Source of the DNA: Phytohabitans maris
GTDB lineage: Bacteria; Actinomycetota; Actinomycetes; Mycobacteriales; Micromonosporaceae
Assembly (NCBI RefSeq): GCF_031085175.1
Contig: NZ_JAVHUY010000038.1
Span: forward strand, 1-64,000
Direction of reading: 5' to 3'
Length of the DNA: 64,000 bases
In this document: in pieces, positions 54,228-63,135 of the stretch
How positions within the stretch are numbered: position 1 is the first letter of the stretch
Layout of the letters: each line of letters starts with the position of its first letter
The notes under the pieces: generated by a model
What the model saw: the letters and a program-made list of their open reading frames with translations, nothing else
What the model was told of the DNA's origin: nothing
The model's database searches: none
Position numbers and translations under genes: made by a program

Positions 54228-55679
54228 GTGAGCCGGTTTCCTGCCTTGTCTGTGCTCGTAGCGGCCTTGTTGGCGGGTTGCTCGGCCGGGGACGCGCAGC
54301 CTGAGCCACCGTTCCCGCCCGATTCCGGCCTGCGCCCGGTGACCATGCCCTACGGCGACGGAATCGCCTACGTCCAAGAGGAAACCAGCGCGCAACTGCT
54401 GTGCCAGGCTCTCGATCCCGCGCGGTGGCGTGACGTGCTCGGCGCACCGGTGAGCCGGACGGTCCAGAACTCCCTCGGCAGGTCGCAATGCGTTCTCGAC
54501 AACGCCTCCCTGGCGATGGAGGTGAGTACCGAACTGTTCTTGCTGGACGAGATCGGTCCTGGGCTGGAGACCGTTCACGGCCACCCGGCGCGTATCGGTG
54601 CCGACAGTGAAAAGGCGATGCACGGAGCAGCTGAACTGCTGCCGGCCGCGGCAGTGGGTCTGGACTCGCGAGAAGGGATGAACCTCTACGTCCGGGTCGT
54701 GGCCAAGCAGGGTGCCGAGCCGGGGCTGCCCGGCATCGTTCGCAGGACGATCGAGGCCCTGATGCCCGCGATCCTCGACGACAGGCCGAAAACGCCCGGC
54801 TGGCCGGTGCGGTTCGAACACACCGGGCCGGTAGAGGGCGTCGCACTGCTCGATCTACCCGCTCCCGTGCAGGCCAGGGTTCTGTGTTCGGCGCTGCACG
54901 ACGATTCCGGGACCGGGCCGGCCGCCCACGAGGCCGACCTTGGCCGGACAAATGCCTGCTTGGTGGTGAAGTCCGGTGAGACGCGACAGGCAAGACTCGA
55001 CATCGAGTACGAACTTCGCGACAGCATGGGAGGCGAATTCACGATCGCCGGCCTTCCGGCACGCGTGAACGACGACGAGGCAAGTATCGTCCTGCGTACT
55101 GTGCCGGGAGAACCGTCCGGCACCATTTACCACCTCCTCGTGTTACGGCGGCAGGGGCTTGGCGTGGCCGCGTTGCGTGTCTGGGCCGAGGCCATCGCGT
55201 CGCTGTTGCGGGTCGGTCCGGAGACCCCGATCTCGCCGGGACCCGCGGCAGCCGGCGAGGCGAAACGGGCAACGGCGTTCGCCTGCCCACCTCGCTTCGA
55301 CGCCGATCCGGCCCTGCTGCGGCAGGGGCCGGTCATCCCGGTCGATGGTGGGGAGTTCACAGTCGCGACGTTGCCAACCGGGAAGATCGTGACCTGCGAC
55401 ACCAGCGACCGCTCGTCCGGCGAGTACGGCCCGTATCGGTTGCCAGCCGGAGCCAAGACCGCGCCCGCCGGAACGCAGAACGTCTCGGGCAGACCGGGCC
55501 ACCTCGGCTGGGGCTGGGCCGCACCCGAGGTGGCAAAGGTCGAGATCGTGTTCTCCGGCGGCCAGGTCCTTCCGGCTCAGGTGGCCGGTGGCGCGTATGC
55601 CTACTACGCCCCGAACTCGGATTTCATGGCGAGACCGACCGTGCGTGCCTACGACGCGGCGGGCAACCAGATCGGTTGA
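54228..55679 (+). CDS. lipoprotein with duplicated DUF3558-like domains
   Basis: 483 aa. Signal with lipobox LLAGC (Cys18). The body repeats a pattern: LCQALDPARWRDVLG...QCVLD (about 58-93) and VLCSALHDDSG...NACLVV (about 222-250), each with two Cys, like the actinobacterial DUF3558 lipoprotein fold; a third Cys pair follows near 350-385 (FACPPRF, VTCDTS). Third-position GC looks lower than in neighbours, hinting at recent acquisition. Surface binding or sensing role unknown. Confidence 0.65.
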   Translation: MSRFPALSVLVAALLAGCSAGDAQPEPPFPPDSGLRPVTMPYGDGIAYVQEETSAQLLCQALDPARWRDVLGAPVSRTVQNSLGRSQCVLDNASLAMEVSTELFLLDEIGPGLETVHGHPARIGADSEKAMHGAAELLPAAAVGLDSREGMNLYVRVVAKQGAEPGLPGIVRRTIEALMPAILDDRPKTPGWPVRFEHTGPVEGVALLDLPAPVQARVLCSALHDDSGTGPAAHEADLGRTNACLVVKSGETRQARLDIEYELRDSMGGEFTIAGLPARVNDDEASIVLRTVPGEPSGTIYHLLVLRRQGLGVAALRVWAEAIASLLRVGPETPISPGPAAAGEAKRATAFACPPRFDADPALLRQGPVIPVDGGEFTVATLPTGKIVTCDTSDRSSGEYGPYRLPAGAKTAPAGTQNVSGRPGHLGWGWAAPEVAKVEIVFSGGQVLPAQVAGGAYAYYAPNSDFMARPTVRAYDAAGNQIG

Positions 55680-55772
55680 CCTCGTCGTCCGGCAAGGATT
55701 TTCGAAACAGGGCCTAGGCGGCCGCCGGCCACGCGGGGGCCGGGGTGAGATCGCGGGGCGCGGAGAGTGCGG

Positions 55773-56870
55773 CTAGAGGACGCGGTGCACCCAGCCGAAG
55801 GGGTCGTCGGCGCGGCCGCGCTGGATGGCTACCAGCTGCTCGCGCAGCGCCATCGTGACCTCGCCCGGGCCGCCGTCGCCCATCGTGAACTCGCCGTCGG
55901 GCGTGCGGACGACGCCGATCGGGGTGATGACCGCGGCCGTGCCGCAGGCGAAGACCTCGCGGAGGCGGCCGCTGGCCGCGTCGGCGCGCCAGTCGTCGAA
56001 GCTGACCGGGCGCTCCTCGACCGTGCGTCCCTCGCGGGCGGCCAGCGCCAGCACCGAGTCGCGGGTGATGCCGGGCAGGATCGTGCCGGTCAGCGGCGGG
56101 GTGGCCATGGTGCCGTCGTCGTAGACGAAGAAGACGTTCATGCCGCCGAGCTCGTCGACGTACTTGCGCTCGACCGCGTCCAGGAACACGACCTGGTCGC
56201 AGCCGTGCTCGATGGCCTCGGCCTGGGCGGCCAGCGAGGCGGCGTAGTTGCCACCGCACTTGGCCGCGCCGGTGCCGCCGGGTGCGGCCCGCGTGTACTC
56301 CTGGGAGATCCACACGGCGACCGGCTTGACGCCGCCCGAGAAGTAGGCGCCGACGGGCGAGGCGATCAGAACGTAGAGATACTCGAGCGCGGGTCGCACG
56401 CCGAGGAAGACCTCGCTGGCGTACATGAACGGGCGCAGGTAGAGGCTGCTGTCTTCGGTCGCCGGGATCCACTCGCGGTCGATCTCGACGATATGGTGCA
56501 GCGAGTCGAGGAAGACCTGCTCGGGCAGGTGTGGCATCGACATGCGCTCGGCCGAGATGTTGAACCGCCGGGCGTTGGCGTCCGGGCGAAACATCGTCAC
56601 ACCGCCGTCGGCCGCGTGGTACGCCTTCAGCCCTTCGAAGATCTCCTGCGCGTAGTGCAGCACCGCGGAGGCGGGATCCATCGGGATCGGGCCGCGCGCC
56701 TCGACCCGGGCGTCGTACCACCCTTTACCGTCGGCGTACCGGATCGTGACCATGTGGTCGGTGAAGATGCGACCGAAGCCCGGGTTGGCCAGCAGCGCGG
56801 CGCGCTCGGCGGCCGATACCGGCTGAGGATTCGGACGGATCTCGAAGTCGAGCTTGTCACCACCGCTCAT
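55773..56870 (-). CDS. ilvE: branched-chain amino acid aminotransferase
   Basis: 365 aa from ATG 56870 with GGAGG upstream. Fold-type IV PLP transaminase for Val, Leu and Ile. PLP-Lys in GTGAAKCGGNYAASL; other family blocks YLRPFMYASEVFLGVRP, LDAVERKYVDELGGMNVFFV, LTGTILPGITRDSVL and TAAVITPIG. Part of the leuB-ilvE-cimA block, 88 bp downstream of leuB. Confidence 0.96.
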   Translation of the reverse strand: MSGGDKLDFEIRPNPQPVSAAERAALLANPGFGRIFTDHMVTIRYADGKGWYDARVEARGPIPMDPASAVLHYAQEIFEGLKAYHAADGGVTMFRPDANARRFNISAERMSMPHLPEQVFLDSLHHIVEIDREWIPATEDSSLYLRPFMYASEVFLGVRPALEYLYVLIASPVGAYFSGGVKPVAVWISQEYTRAAPGGTGAAKCGGNYAASLAAQAEAIEHGCDQVVFLDAVERKYVDELGGMNVFFVYDDGTMATPPLTGTILPGITRDSVLALAAREGRTVEERPVSFDDWRADAASGRLREVFACGTAAVITPIGVVRTPDGEFTMGDGGPGEVTMALREQLVAIQRGRADDPFGWVHRVL

Positions 56871-56958
56871 CGCGCTGGAACCTCCGTAACTATGGGAGTG
56901 CAGGATACCCCGAACGCTCGTTAAAAGCGCGGGGGTGAAGAAGGGGGAAGAGGAGCGG

Positions 56959-57990
56959 CTACGCCGCGGCAGCGGCGGCGAGCCGGTCGCCGACCTCGGC
57001 GGTGCGCAGCGGGGCACCCGGGGTACGGGACGCCAGCTCGGCCGCGACCGCCTCGGATACTCGACGGGCCTCGTCCGCGTGGCCGAGGTGGTCGAGCAGG
57101 AGGGACGCCGACAGCACGGCCGCGACCGGGTCGGCCAGGCCCTTGCCGGCGATGTCCGGAGCCGAACCGTGGACCGGCTCGAACATCGAGGGGAACTCGC
57201 GCGACGGGTTGATGCATCCACTCGCGGCGAGCCCGATGCCGCCCGTGACGGCGGCGGCGATGTCGGTGAGGATGTCACCGAAGAGGTTGTCGGTGACCAC
57301 CACGTCGTAGCGCTGCGGCTGGGTCACCAGGAACATGGCGGCGGCGTCGACGTGCTGGTACTCCGTCTCGACGTCCGGAAACTCGGCCTTGACCGCCTCG
57401 AAGGCGCGCGACCACAGCGAGCCCGCGTGGGTGAGGACGTTGGTCTTGTGCACCAGCGTCACCTTGCGCCGCTCGCGGCGCTGCGCCCGGCCGAACGCGT
57501 CGCGGATGACCCGCTCGACGCCGTGCCGCGTGTTGAGGCTCTCCTCGGTGGCGACCTCGGCGGGCGTGTCGCGGTGCAGCGAGCCACCGGCCCCCGCGTA
57601 CAGCCCCTCGGTGCCCTCGCGCACCACCACGAAGTCGATCTCGCCGGGCTTGACCTGGGCGAGCGGGCTGGCGGTGCCCGGCCAGAGGCGGGAGGGGCGG
57701 AGGTTGACGTACTGGTCGAAGGCGAAGCGGAGCTTGAGCAGCAGGCCGCGCTCGAGCACGCCGGGCGGCACGGTCGGGTCGCCGACGGCGCCGAGCAGGA
57801 TCACGTCGTGCTGGGCCAGCTCGGCGAGCACGGAGTCGGGCAGCACCTCGCCCGTGCGGTGGTAGCGGGCGGCGCCCAGGTCGTACTCCGTCGCGGTGAC
57901 CCCGGGGAGCACGGCGTCGATGACCTTGCGGGCCTGCGCGACCACCTCGGTCCCGATGCCGTCACCGGCGACCACCGCGATGCGTGCCAC
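56959..57990 (-). CDS. leuB: 3-isopropylmalate dehydrogenase
   Basis: 343 aa from GTG 57990, eight bases after GGAGGG. Oxidative decarboxylation in leucine synthesis. [30 protein letters not shown] and [25 protein letters not shown] are the IMDH/ICDH signatures. The C-terminal end [16 protein letters not shown] is diagnostic. Longer frame to 58014 adds eight unconserved residues. Confidence 0.96.
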   Translation of the reverse strand: MARIAVVAGDGIGTEVVAQARKVIDAVLPGVTATEYDLGAARYHRTGEVLPDSVLAELAQHDVILLGAVGDPTVPPGVLERGLLLKLRFAFDQYVNLRPSRLWPGTASPLAQVKPGEIDFVVVREGTEGLYAGAGGSLHRDTPAEVATEESLNTRHGVERVIRDAFGRAQRRERRKVTLVHKTNVLTHAGSLWSRAFEAVKAEFPDVETEYQHVDAAAMFLVTQPQRYDVVVTDNLFGDILTDIAAAVTGGIGLAASGCINPSREFPSMFEPVHGSAPDIAGKGLADPVAAVLSASLLLDHLGHADEARRVSEAVAAELASRTPGAPLRTAEVGDRLAAAAAA

Positions 57991-58140
57991 GTCGAACCCC
58001 TCCGGCCTATGCATGCTCGTGCTGAAGGAACGTTAATCGCCCGTCTCGGTTCTCGGTACGCGAGTCCCAAGATTTGGTACACAGGTCTTTCTCAGGCAAT
58101 CCCCATGATCCGGTCAACTTGAGGGCCTACCTTCTCCATC

Positions 58141-59013
58141 ATGACGATCCAGCGGGCCCCGTTGCCGAGCCGAAGCGTCGCACGGGCGGCGCGACCCAGA
58201 GACGGGCGGGGGCGCGCCGACCTCTGGCTCGGCTACCAGGGTCAGGCCAACCGGCCGTTCGGGGCGGCCACCGCGGCCGCCACCGGCCGCCTGGTCGCCC
58301 GGCACGCGGTGCACACCTCGGCCGCCGACTTCTCGCTGATGCTCGTCGCGCCCGAGTGGATGACCCGCCGCACGGTCAGCCTGGCCATCGCCGACGCGGT
58401 CGCCGAGCTCCGCGCGATCGACGTGACCTACAGCCCGCTGCGCCGCGGCAGCCTGGTGTCGCTGCTGCGCCGGGGCGAGGTCACCGCGGAGGCATACCCG
58501 CCGCTCGCCGACATCGTGGCCCGCTGCGACGCGATGCGCGCGGCCACCGACGGGTGGTTCGACGCGTGGGCGGTGCCGGGCGGCTTCGACCCGGGCGGGC
58601 TGCTCAAGGGCTGGGCGGTGGAGCGGGCCGCGGCCCGGCTGCGGGCCGCCGGCATCAGCGACTACGCCGTGGTCAGCGAGGCGGATCTGACGGTACGGGG
58701 CAGCGCGCCGCACGGCGGGCCGTGGCGCGTCGCGATCCACGACCCGCGCGAGCCGCGCCGGGTGGCGATGGTGCTGGAGATGACCGAGGGCGCGGTCGGC
58801 ACCTCCGGCATCACCGGCCACCGGGGTCACGTCGTCGACCCGCACACCGGAGCGACGGTGCGCCACGTCGGCTCGGCCGTGGTGACCGGTCCCGACCTGG
58901 CCATCGCCGACGCGTACGCCACGGCCCTCTTCGCCGCCGGGCCGGCGGGGCTGGGCTGGTTTCCCACTGTGGACGGTTACCGGATGCTCTTCGCCGACTG
59001 CCGTCCCGCCTGA
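58141..59013 (+). CDS. ApbE-family FAD:protein FMN transferase
   Basis: 290 aa. Flavin-transferase fold: FDPGGLLKGWAVERAA, GTSGITGHRGHVVDPHTGA (Mg and FAD contacts) and ADAYATALFAAG. ApbE attaches FMN to Thr residues of respiratory proteins. No signal peptide here, so it may be cytosolic. Divergent from leuB. Confidence 0.85.
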   Translation: MTIQRAPLPSRSVARAARPRDGRGRADLWLGYQGQANRPFGAATAAATGRLVARHAVHTSAADFSLMLVAPEWMTRRTVSLAIADAVAELRAIDVTYSPLRRGSLVSLLRRGEVTAEAYPPLADIVARCDAMRAATDGWFDAWAVPGGFDPGGLLKGWAVERAAARLRAAGISDYAVVSEADLTVRGSAPHGGPWRVAIHDPREPRRVAMVLEMTEGAVGTSGITGHRGHVVDPHTGATVRHVGSAVVTGPDLAIADAYATALFAAGPAGLGWFPTVDGYRMLFADCRPA

Positions 59014-59343
59014 GCCGGGGCGGTGACCACGTCACCGGCGCGGAGGCCGGCCCGGGATCGGGCACGAGAGCTCTACTCCAGGGGGTAAGGAAGATCAGCC
59101 TCCGCGGTCTCGGCAAGTGACCGCGGAGGCTGATCGGCAGTTCGGGTACGCGTGGCTCGCGCACACGGGAGGTGCGGAAACACACCTCGCCGGCCGCGTC
59201 ACCCGAAGACCGGCCCACGCGGTGCGTAACCAAGTGAACACGCTATCGATTCGGGCCGACCTCGCGCAAGGCAAGCACCCCCCGCAGCGTGTCGCGCGGG
59301 GTGGGCACCCCCGATCGTTCACCGGATGGCAATATCTGTGCCC
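59014..59343. other. intergenic region with long hairpin
   Basis: 330 bp between ApbE and the small hypothetical gene. Holds the ApbE terminator (59093-59135) and nothing else recognised; a short ORF (59117-59347) overlaps the hairpin and lacks coding support. Confidence 0.6.
59093..59135. terminator. ApbE terminator
   Basis: Perfect 17 bp stem GATCAGCCTCCGCGGTC (59093-59109) with 59119-59135, 9-nt loop. Confidence 0.85.
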
Positions 59344-59697
59344 GTGAGTTTTGACCTCGTCGTGTGGGCCCTGGACGATGGCGCCACGCCAGCGGACGTA
59401 CGGGCGGCGCATGAGCTGTGCCGCGAAGGTGAGCACGCGGAGGGCGAAGTCGACCGCCGGATCGGGGCCTTCTACGCCGAGCTGACCGCCCGGTACCCGG
59501 ACAAGGAGCCGGTCCCGGACACTCCCTGGGCCGACACTCCCCTGCACGTCGCGACCGACCACGTGCTGATGTGCCTCACCGAGTCGTGCGCCGACGCCGT
59601 GCTGGAGGCGATCGAGCACTTCGCCGGCGAGTACGACCTCATGCTCCTGGACCTGCAGGACGGCACGGTCTACCCGCCGCCGAGCCGGGTCGTATGA
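59344..59697 (+). CDS. conserved hypothetical protein
   Basis: 117 aa from GTG 59344 (ATG 59326 also in frame; neither has a good ribosome site). Mixed alpha/beta, acidic; SFDLVVWALDDG, LHVATDHVLMCLTESCADAVLEAIEHFAGEYDLMLLDLQDGTVY. The last segment resembles the C-terminus of immunity-type or DUF families but is not diagnostic. Converges on serA through a hairpin. Confidence 0.65.
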   Translation: MSFDLVVWALDDGATPADVRAAHELCREGEHAEGEVDRRIGAFYAELTARYPDKEPVPDTPWADTPLHVATDHVLMCLTESCADAVLEAIEHFAGEYDLMLLDLQDGTVYPPPSRVV

Positions 59698-59704
59698 CGC
59701 CCTC

Positions 59705-59758
59705 GTGATCAAAGCTCCCCTCAAGTCGCTAGAACGACTTGAGGGGAGCTTTGATCAC
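59705..59758. repeat. Family B hairpin repeat, copy 4 (perfect); doubles as terminator
   Basis: Perfect 24 bp arms 59705-59728 and 59735-59758 (starting GTGATCAAAGCTCCCCTCAA), loop CTAGAA. Between convergent genes, 8 bp from the hypothetical's stop and 11 bp from serA, so a bidirectional terminator. Confidence 0.95.
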
Positions 59759-59768
59759 GTAAAGGTGG

Positions 59769-61382
59769 CTACTCGTCGCGCAGGTCGGCCGCGCTCGCCG
59801 CGGTCGCGCCGATCACGTCGGCGGACTGGGTGAGCAGCTCGGCACCGACCGAGGAGTCGACGGTGAGCGTCATCAGCGCCTCGCCGCCGGCCTCGCGCCG
59901 GGCCACCTGCATGGCCGCGATGTTGACGCCCGACTCGCCCAGGATCGAACCGATCGCGCCGACCACGCCGGGCCGGTCCACGTACCGGAAGAAGAGCAGG
60001 ATGCCGTCGGCGGTGAGCTCGATGTCGAAGCCGTCGACCTCGGTGAGCTTGATGGTCTCCCGGGTGCCGCTGACGACCACCGTGCCGGAGACGCTGACCG
60101 TACGGCCGTCGGGCAGCGCGCCGCGGACGGTCACCAGCGTCGGCTCGTCGACCGAGTCGGCGAACGTGGCGAGGTCGACCTCGACGCCCCGGTCGGCCGC
60201 GAAGAGCGGCGCGTTGACGTACGTGACCTGCTCCTCGACCACCGAGGCGAAGAGGCCCTTGGTGGTGGCGAGCTTGAGCACCGAGACCTCGTTGGCCACG
60301 GCCTCGCCCCGCACCTCGACGGTCACGCTGGCGGCCACGCCACCGGCGACCGCGGTGAAGACCTTGCCGAGCTTTTCCGCGAGCGGGAGCAGCGGGCGCA
60401 CGTCTTCGGCGACCACGCCGCCGGCCTGCACGTTGACCGCGTCCGGCACGAACTCGCCCTGCAGCGCCAGCTTGACGCTCTTGGCGACCGCGAGGCCGGC
60501 CTTGTCTTGCGCCTCGGCGGTGGAGGCGCCCAGGTGCGGGGTGGCCACCACGTTGTCGAACGCGAACAGGGGCGACGCGGTGCACGGCTCCTTCGCGTAC
60601 ACGTCGATGCCGGCACCGCCCACGCGCCCCTCGGCGATGGCGTCGGCGAGCGCCTGCTCGTCGATCAGCCCGCCACGGGCGGCGTTGACGATCCGTACGC
60701 CCGGCTTGACGATCGCCAGCTCCTTTTCGCCGATGAGGCCCACAGTCTCCGGCGTCTTGGGCAGGTGGATCGAGATGAAGTCGCTCTCCCGCAGCAGCTC
60801 CTCCAGCCCGACCAGGCGGACGCCGAGCTGGGCCGCGCGGGCCGGCTGCACGTAGGGGTCGTACGCGATCAGGCGGGTGCCGAAGGCGGCGATCCGCTGG
60901 GCGAAGAGCACGCCGATGCGCCCGAGGCCGACCACGCCCACGGTCTTACCCTGGACCTCCACCCCGGTGTACTTGGAGCGCTTCCACTCGCCGGCCTTGA
61001 GCGCGGCGCTGGCGCTGGCGGTGTTGCGCGCGACCGCGAGCAGCAGCGCGAGGGCCTGCTCGGCGGCGGAGACGATGTTGGAGGTGGGCGCGTTGACGAC
61101 CATGACGCCGCGGGCGGTGGCGGCGGGCACCTCGACGTTGTCGAGGCCGACGCCGGCCCGGGCGACGACCTTGAGGCGCGGAGCCGCGGCGACCGCCTCG
61201 GCGTCGATCTGGGTGGCGGAGCGGACGATCACGGCGTCGGCCTCGGCCAGCGCGGCGAGGAGTGCTGGGCGGTCGGTGCCGTCGACGTGACGGACGTCGA
61301 AGTCGTGCGCGAGCACGTCGATGGCGGCGGGAGCGAGCTCTTCAGCGATCAGTACGACAGGAGTCAATGCGACGGGTGTCAT
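59769..61382 (-). CDS. serA: D-3-phosphoglycerate dehydrogenase (long form)
   Basis: 537 aa from ATG 61382, GAGGA upstream. First step of serine synthesis from 3-phosphoglycerate. NAD-binding GVVGLGRIGVLFAQR and catalytic block HLPKTPETVGLIG, RGGLIDEQALADA; then the intervening ASB domain (320-450) and an ACT domain (461-537, ILLFFRYVDRPGVVGAIGSIL) for serine feedback. Same architecture as the M. tuberculosis enzyme. Confidence 0.97.
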   Translation of the reverse strand: MTPVALTPVVLIAEELAPAAIDVLAHDFDVRHVDGTDRPALLAALAEADAVIVRSATQIDAEAVAAAPRLKVVARAGVGLDNVEVPAATARGVMVVNAPTSNIVSAAEQALALLLAVARNTASASAALKAGEWKRSKYTGVEVQGKTVGVVGLGRIGVLFAQRIAAFGTRLIAYDPYVQPARAAQLGVRLVGLEELLRESDFISIHLPKTPETVGLIGEKELAIVKPGVRIVNAARGGLIDEQALADAIAEGRVGGAGIDVYAKEPCTASPLFAFDNVVATPHLGASTAEAQDKAGLAVAKSVKLALQGEFVPDAVNVQAGGVVAEDVRPLLPLAEKLGKVFTAVAGGVAASVTVEVRGEAVANEVSVLKLATTKGLFASVVEEQVTYVNAPLFAADRGVEVDLATFADSVDEPTLVTVRGALPDGRTVSVSGTVVVSGTRETIKLTEVDGFDIELTADGILLFFRYVDRPGVVGAIGSILGESGVNIAAMQVARREAGGEALMTLTVDSSVGAELLTQSADVIGATAASAADLRDE

Positions 61383-61728
61383 CTGTCCTCGTAGGGTTTT
61401 GTGGGCGGGTTGGTGGCAGCGCGTCGACCTTGAGTGTGTGGCCGTGACAGCGCGCCGCTCTGCGCTCTGCGCCTCCCCGCGAGCGGACGGCTCTCGCGGT
61501 CTCCGCCCTCCGCCACACCGGCCGCCAGGACGCGACGATCGGCGCGGGGAAAGCGTGCGTGCCCTCTTCGGCGATCGTAGGCGCACGAGGACGCTCCGTC
61601 GCTCCCGCGTCGGCGTGAGCGCCCTCACAACCCTTTACAAATGCGACGTAACCGGCGCCTGACTCCGGCCTCTCCCGCCCGTCGCTCCGCCCCTCGCTCG
61701 GACCGGGCCCTGCCCGCCCCGGGGGCGC
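61383..61728. other. serA leader / mpgS downstream region
   Basis: 346 bp without a gene. Contains a small hairpin CCGCGAG (61477-61483) / CTCGCGG (61493-61499) in the long 5' UTR side of serA; no strong promoter or known riboswitch was recognised. Confidence 0.5.
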
Positions 61729-62958
61729 CTACCCGACCGGGTGCCGATCGATGTCGGCGAGCACCCGCCCCACCTGCCGGAACGAGGTCGCCTCCGAGCT
61801 GAGCGCGTCGAGGAACGTGCCGAAGGAGAGCGAGCCCACGGGCGGGTAGATCCGCTCGCGCGGCGGCTCCTGCCCCGGCGCCAGCGCGCCCTCGCTGACC
61901 ATGAACTCGAGGATCGCCTCGCGCACGGCCGGCAGCGCGACCGGCGAGTGGTACAGCACGTTGAGAGCCTGCATGCGCATGCCCTTGACGTGGTCCTCGC
62001 CCTTGTTGTCGTGGAAGTGCGGGTTACGCGTCTCGATCTGCAACACCGGTACGGAGTGCGGCAGCACCTGCGTCGCGACGACCGGCAGCACGCCGCCGAA
62101 CTGCTCGAACAGCTCGACGTACTCGAACGGCTCCACCGCGAACCCACCGGCCAGCCGCATCCGCATGCCGAGCTCGAGGCTGAGCGCGTGCTCGCCGGCG
62201 TTGCCGGTGGCGATCACCTCGGTGCCGAAGCCGGAGTACTCGGCGACGAGGCGGTTGAGGAACATGTTGGTGACCTCGGAGCTGCGGCCGCGCCGGCTGA
62301 AGAAGAGCCGGCCGTCGCGCAGCTTGGGCTTGGAGTGCCAGGAGATGCGGACCATCGAGTACGGGCTGTCGGCCGAGGCCAGGTGCAGGCCGGCCGCGTA
62401 GGCCTTGCAGTACTCGTTGACCGCGCCGGGGACGTAGTTGTCGGCGTCGACGTAGCCCAGGTAGCGGCGGCCGGTCATGGCGGCCATCGCCATGCCGATC
62501 AGCATCGCCTCGCCCTTACCGGTGCGGACCAGGCCTTCGTCGTCGATCAGCTCCGGCATGCCGGCCGCTTTGACCGCAGCGGCGAGGCCGGGGTCGCGCT
62601 GGTGTATCGCTATGGCCGGCCGTTCCGCCGAGCGGCAGAACTGCTCCAGGCTCTGCACCTCAATCTCGTACCGATCGACAGGCGTGCGAGCACTGTTACT
62701 CACGAGAATGATGAGGCAGTCGTGCGGAATTCCAGAGAGCACACCCTCAATTACTCTGCGTGTCTCATTCATGCACGGAATAACGACGACCAATTGCTCT
62801 TCGACCGCTCGCATGGCGTCGGGCGGCACCAACTGGCTATGGGATCCACCCTGGTCAGCGCCGCGTTGCGCGCCCGAGTCCAGCTCGATGACGCGCTGAA
62901 GCTCATGGATCCGGACGGCGCCGAAGCGCTCGGTTCGGTGCGGTTGCTCCAGACGCAT
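61729..62958 (-). CDS. mpgS: mannosyl-3-phosphoglycerate synthase (GT55)
   Basis: 409 aa from ATG 62958. Transfers mannose from GDP-mannose to 3-phosphoglycerate, giving the precursor of the osmolyte mannosylglycerate. GT55 marks: FGAVRIHELQRVIELD near the start, VVVIPCMNETRRVIEGVLSGIPHDCLIILVSNS, LIGMAMAAMTGRRYLGYVDADNYVPGAVNEY (DxD) and the HFHDNKGEDHVKGM stretch. The N-terminal third has lower GC than the rest. The partner phosphatase MpgP is not in the window. Confidence 0.88.
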   Translation of the reverse strand: MRLEQPHRTERFGAVRIHELQRVIELDSGAQRGADQGGSHSQLVPPDAMRAVEEQLVVVIPCMNETRRVIEGVLSGIPHDCLIILVSNSARTPVDRYEIEVQSLEQFCRSAERPAIAIHQRDPGLAAAVKAAGMPELIDDEGLVRTGKGEAMLIGMAMAAMTGRRYLGYVDADNYVPGAVNEYCKAYAAGLHLASADSPYSMVRISWHSKPKLRDGRLFFSRRGRSSEVTNMFLNRLVAEYSGFGTEVIATGNAGEHALSLELGMRMRLAGGFAVEPFEYVELFEQFGGVLPVVATQVLPHSVPVLQIETRNPHFHDNKGEDHVKGMRMQALNVLYHSPVALPAVREAILEFMVSEGALAPGQEPPRERIYPPVGSLSFGTFLDALSSEATSFRQVGRVLADIDRHPVG

Positions 62959-63135
62959 GAATCGACGGTACCTGAGGGTTCGATTAAGTGCGCGTAAGCG
63001 AACACAGATTGGGGGGTGGGTGGGGGGCGCCGATCGTAATAGTTCCACGCGCGCAATGTGCTGGTAACGCAGTCTCGGCCAGATCGTGATCAAGGCGCCC
63101 CCCGGCGAACCGGAGAGCGCCTCGCATACAGCCGA

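Noticed and set aside
59117-59347. A 76-codon plus-strand ORF
   Set aside because: It starts inside the ApbE terminator stem and has no ribosome site or motif.
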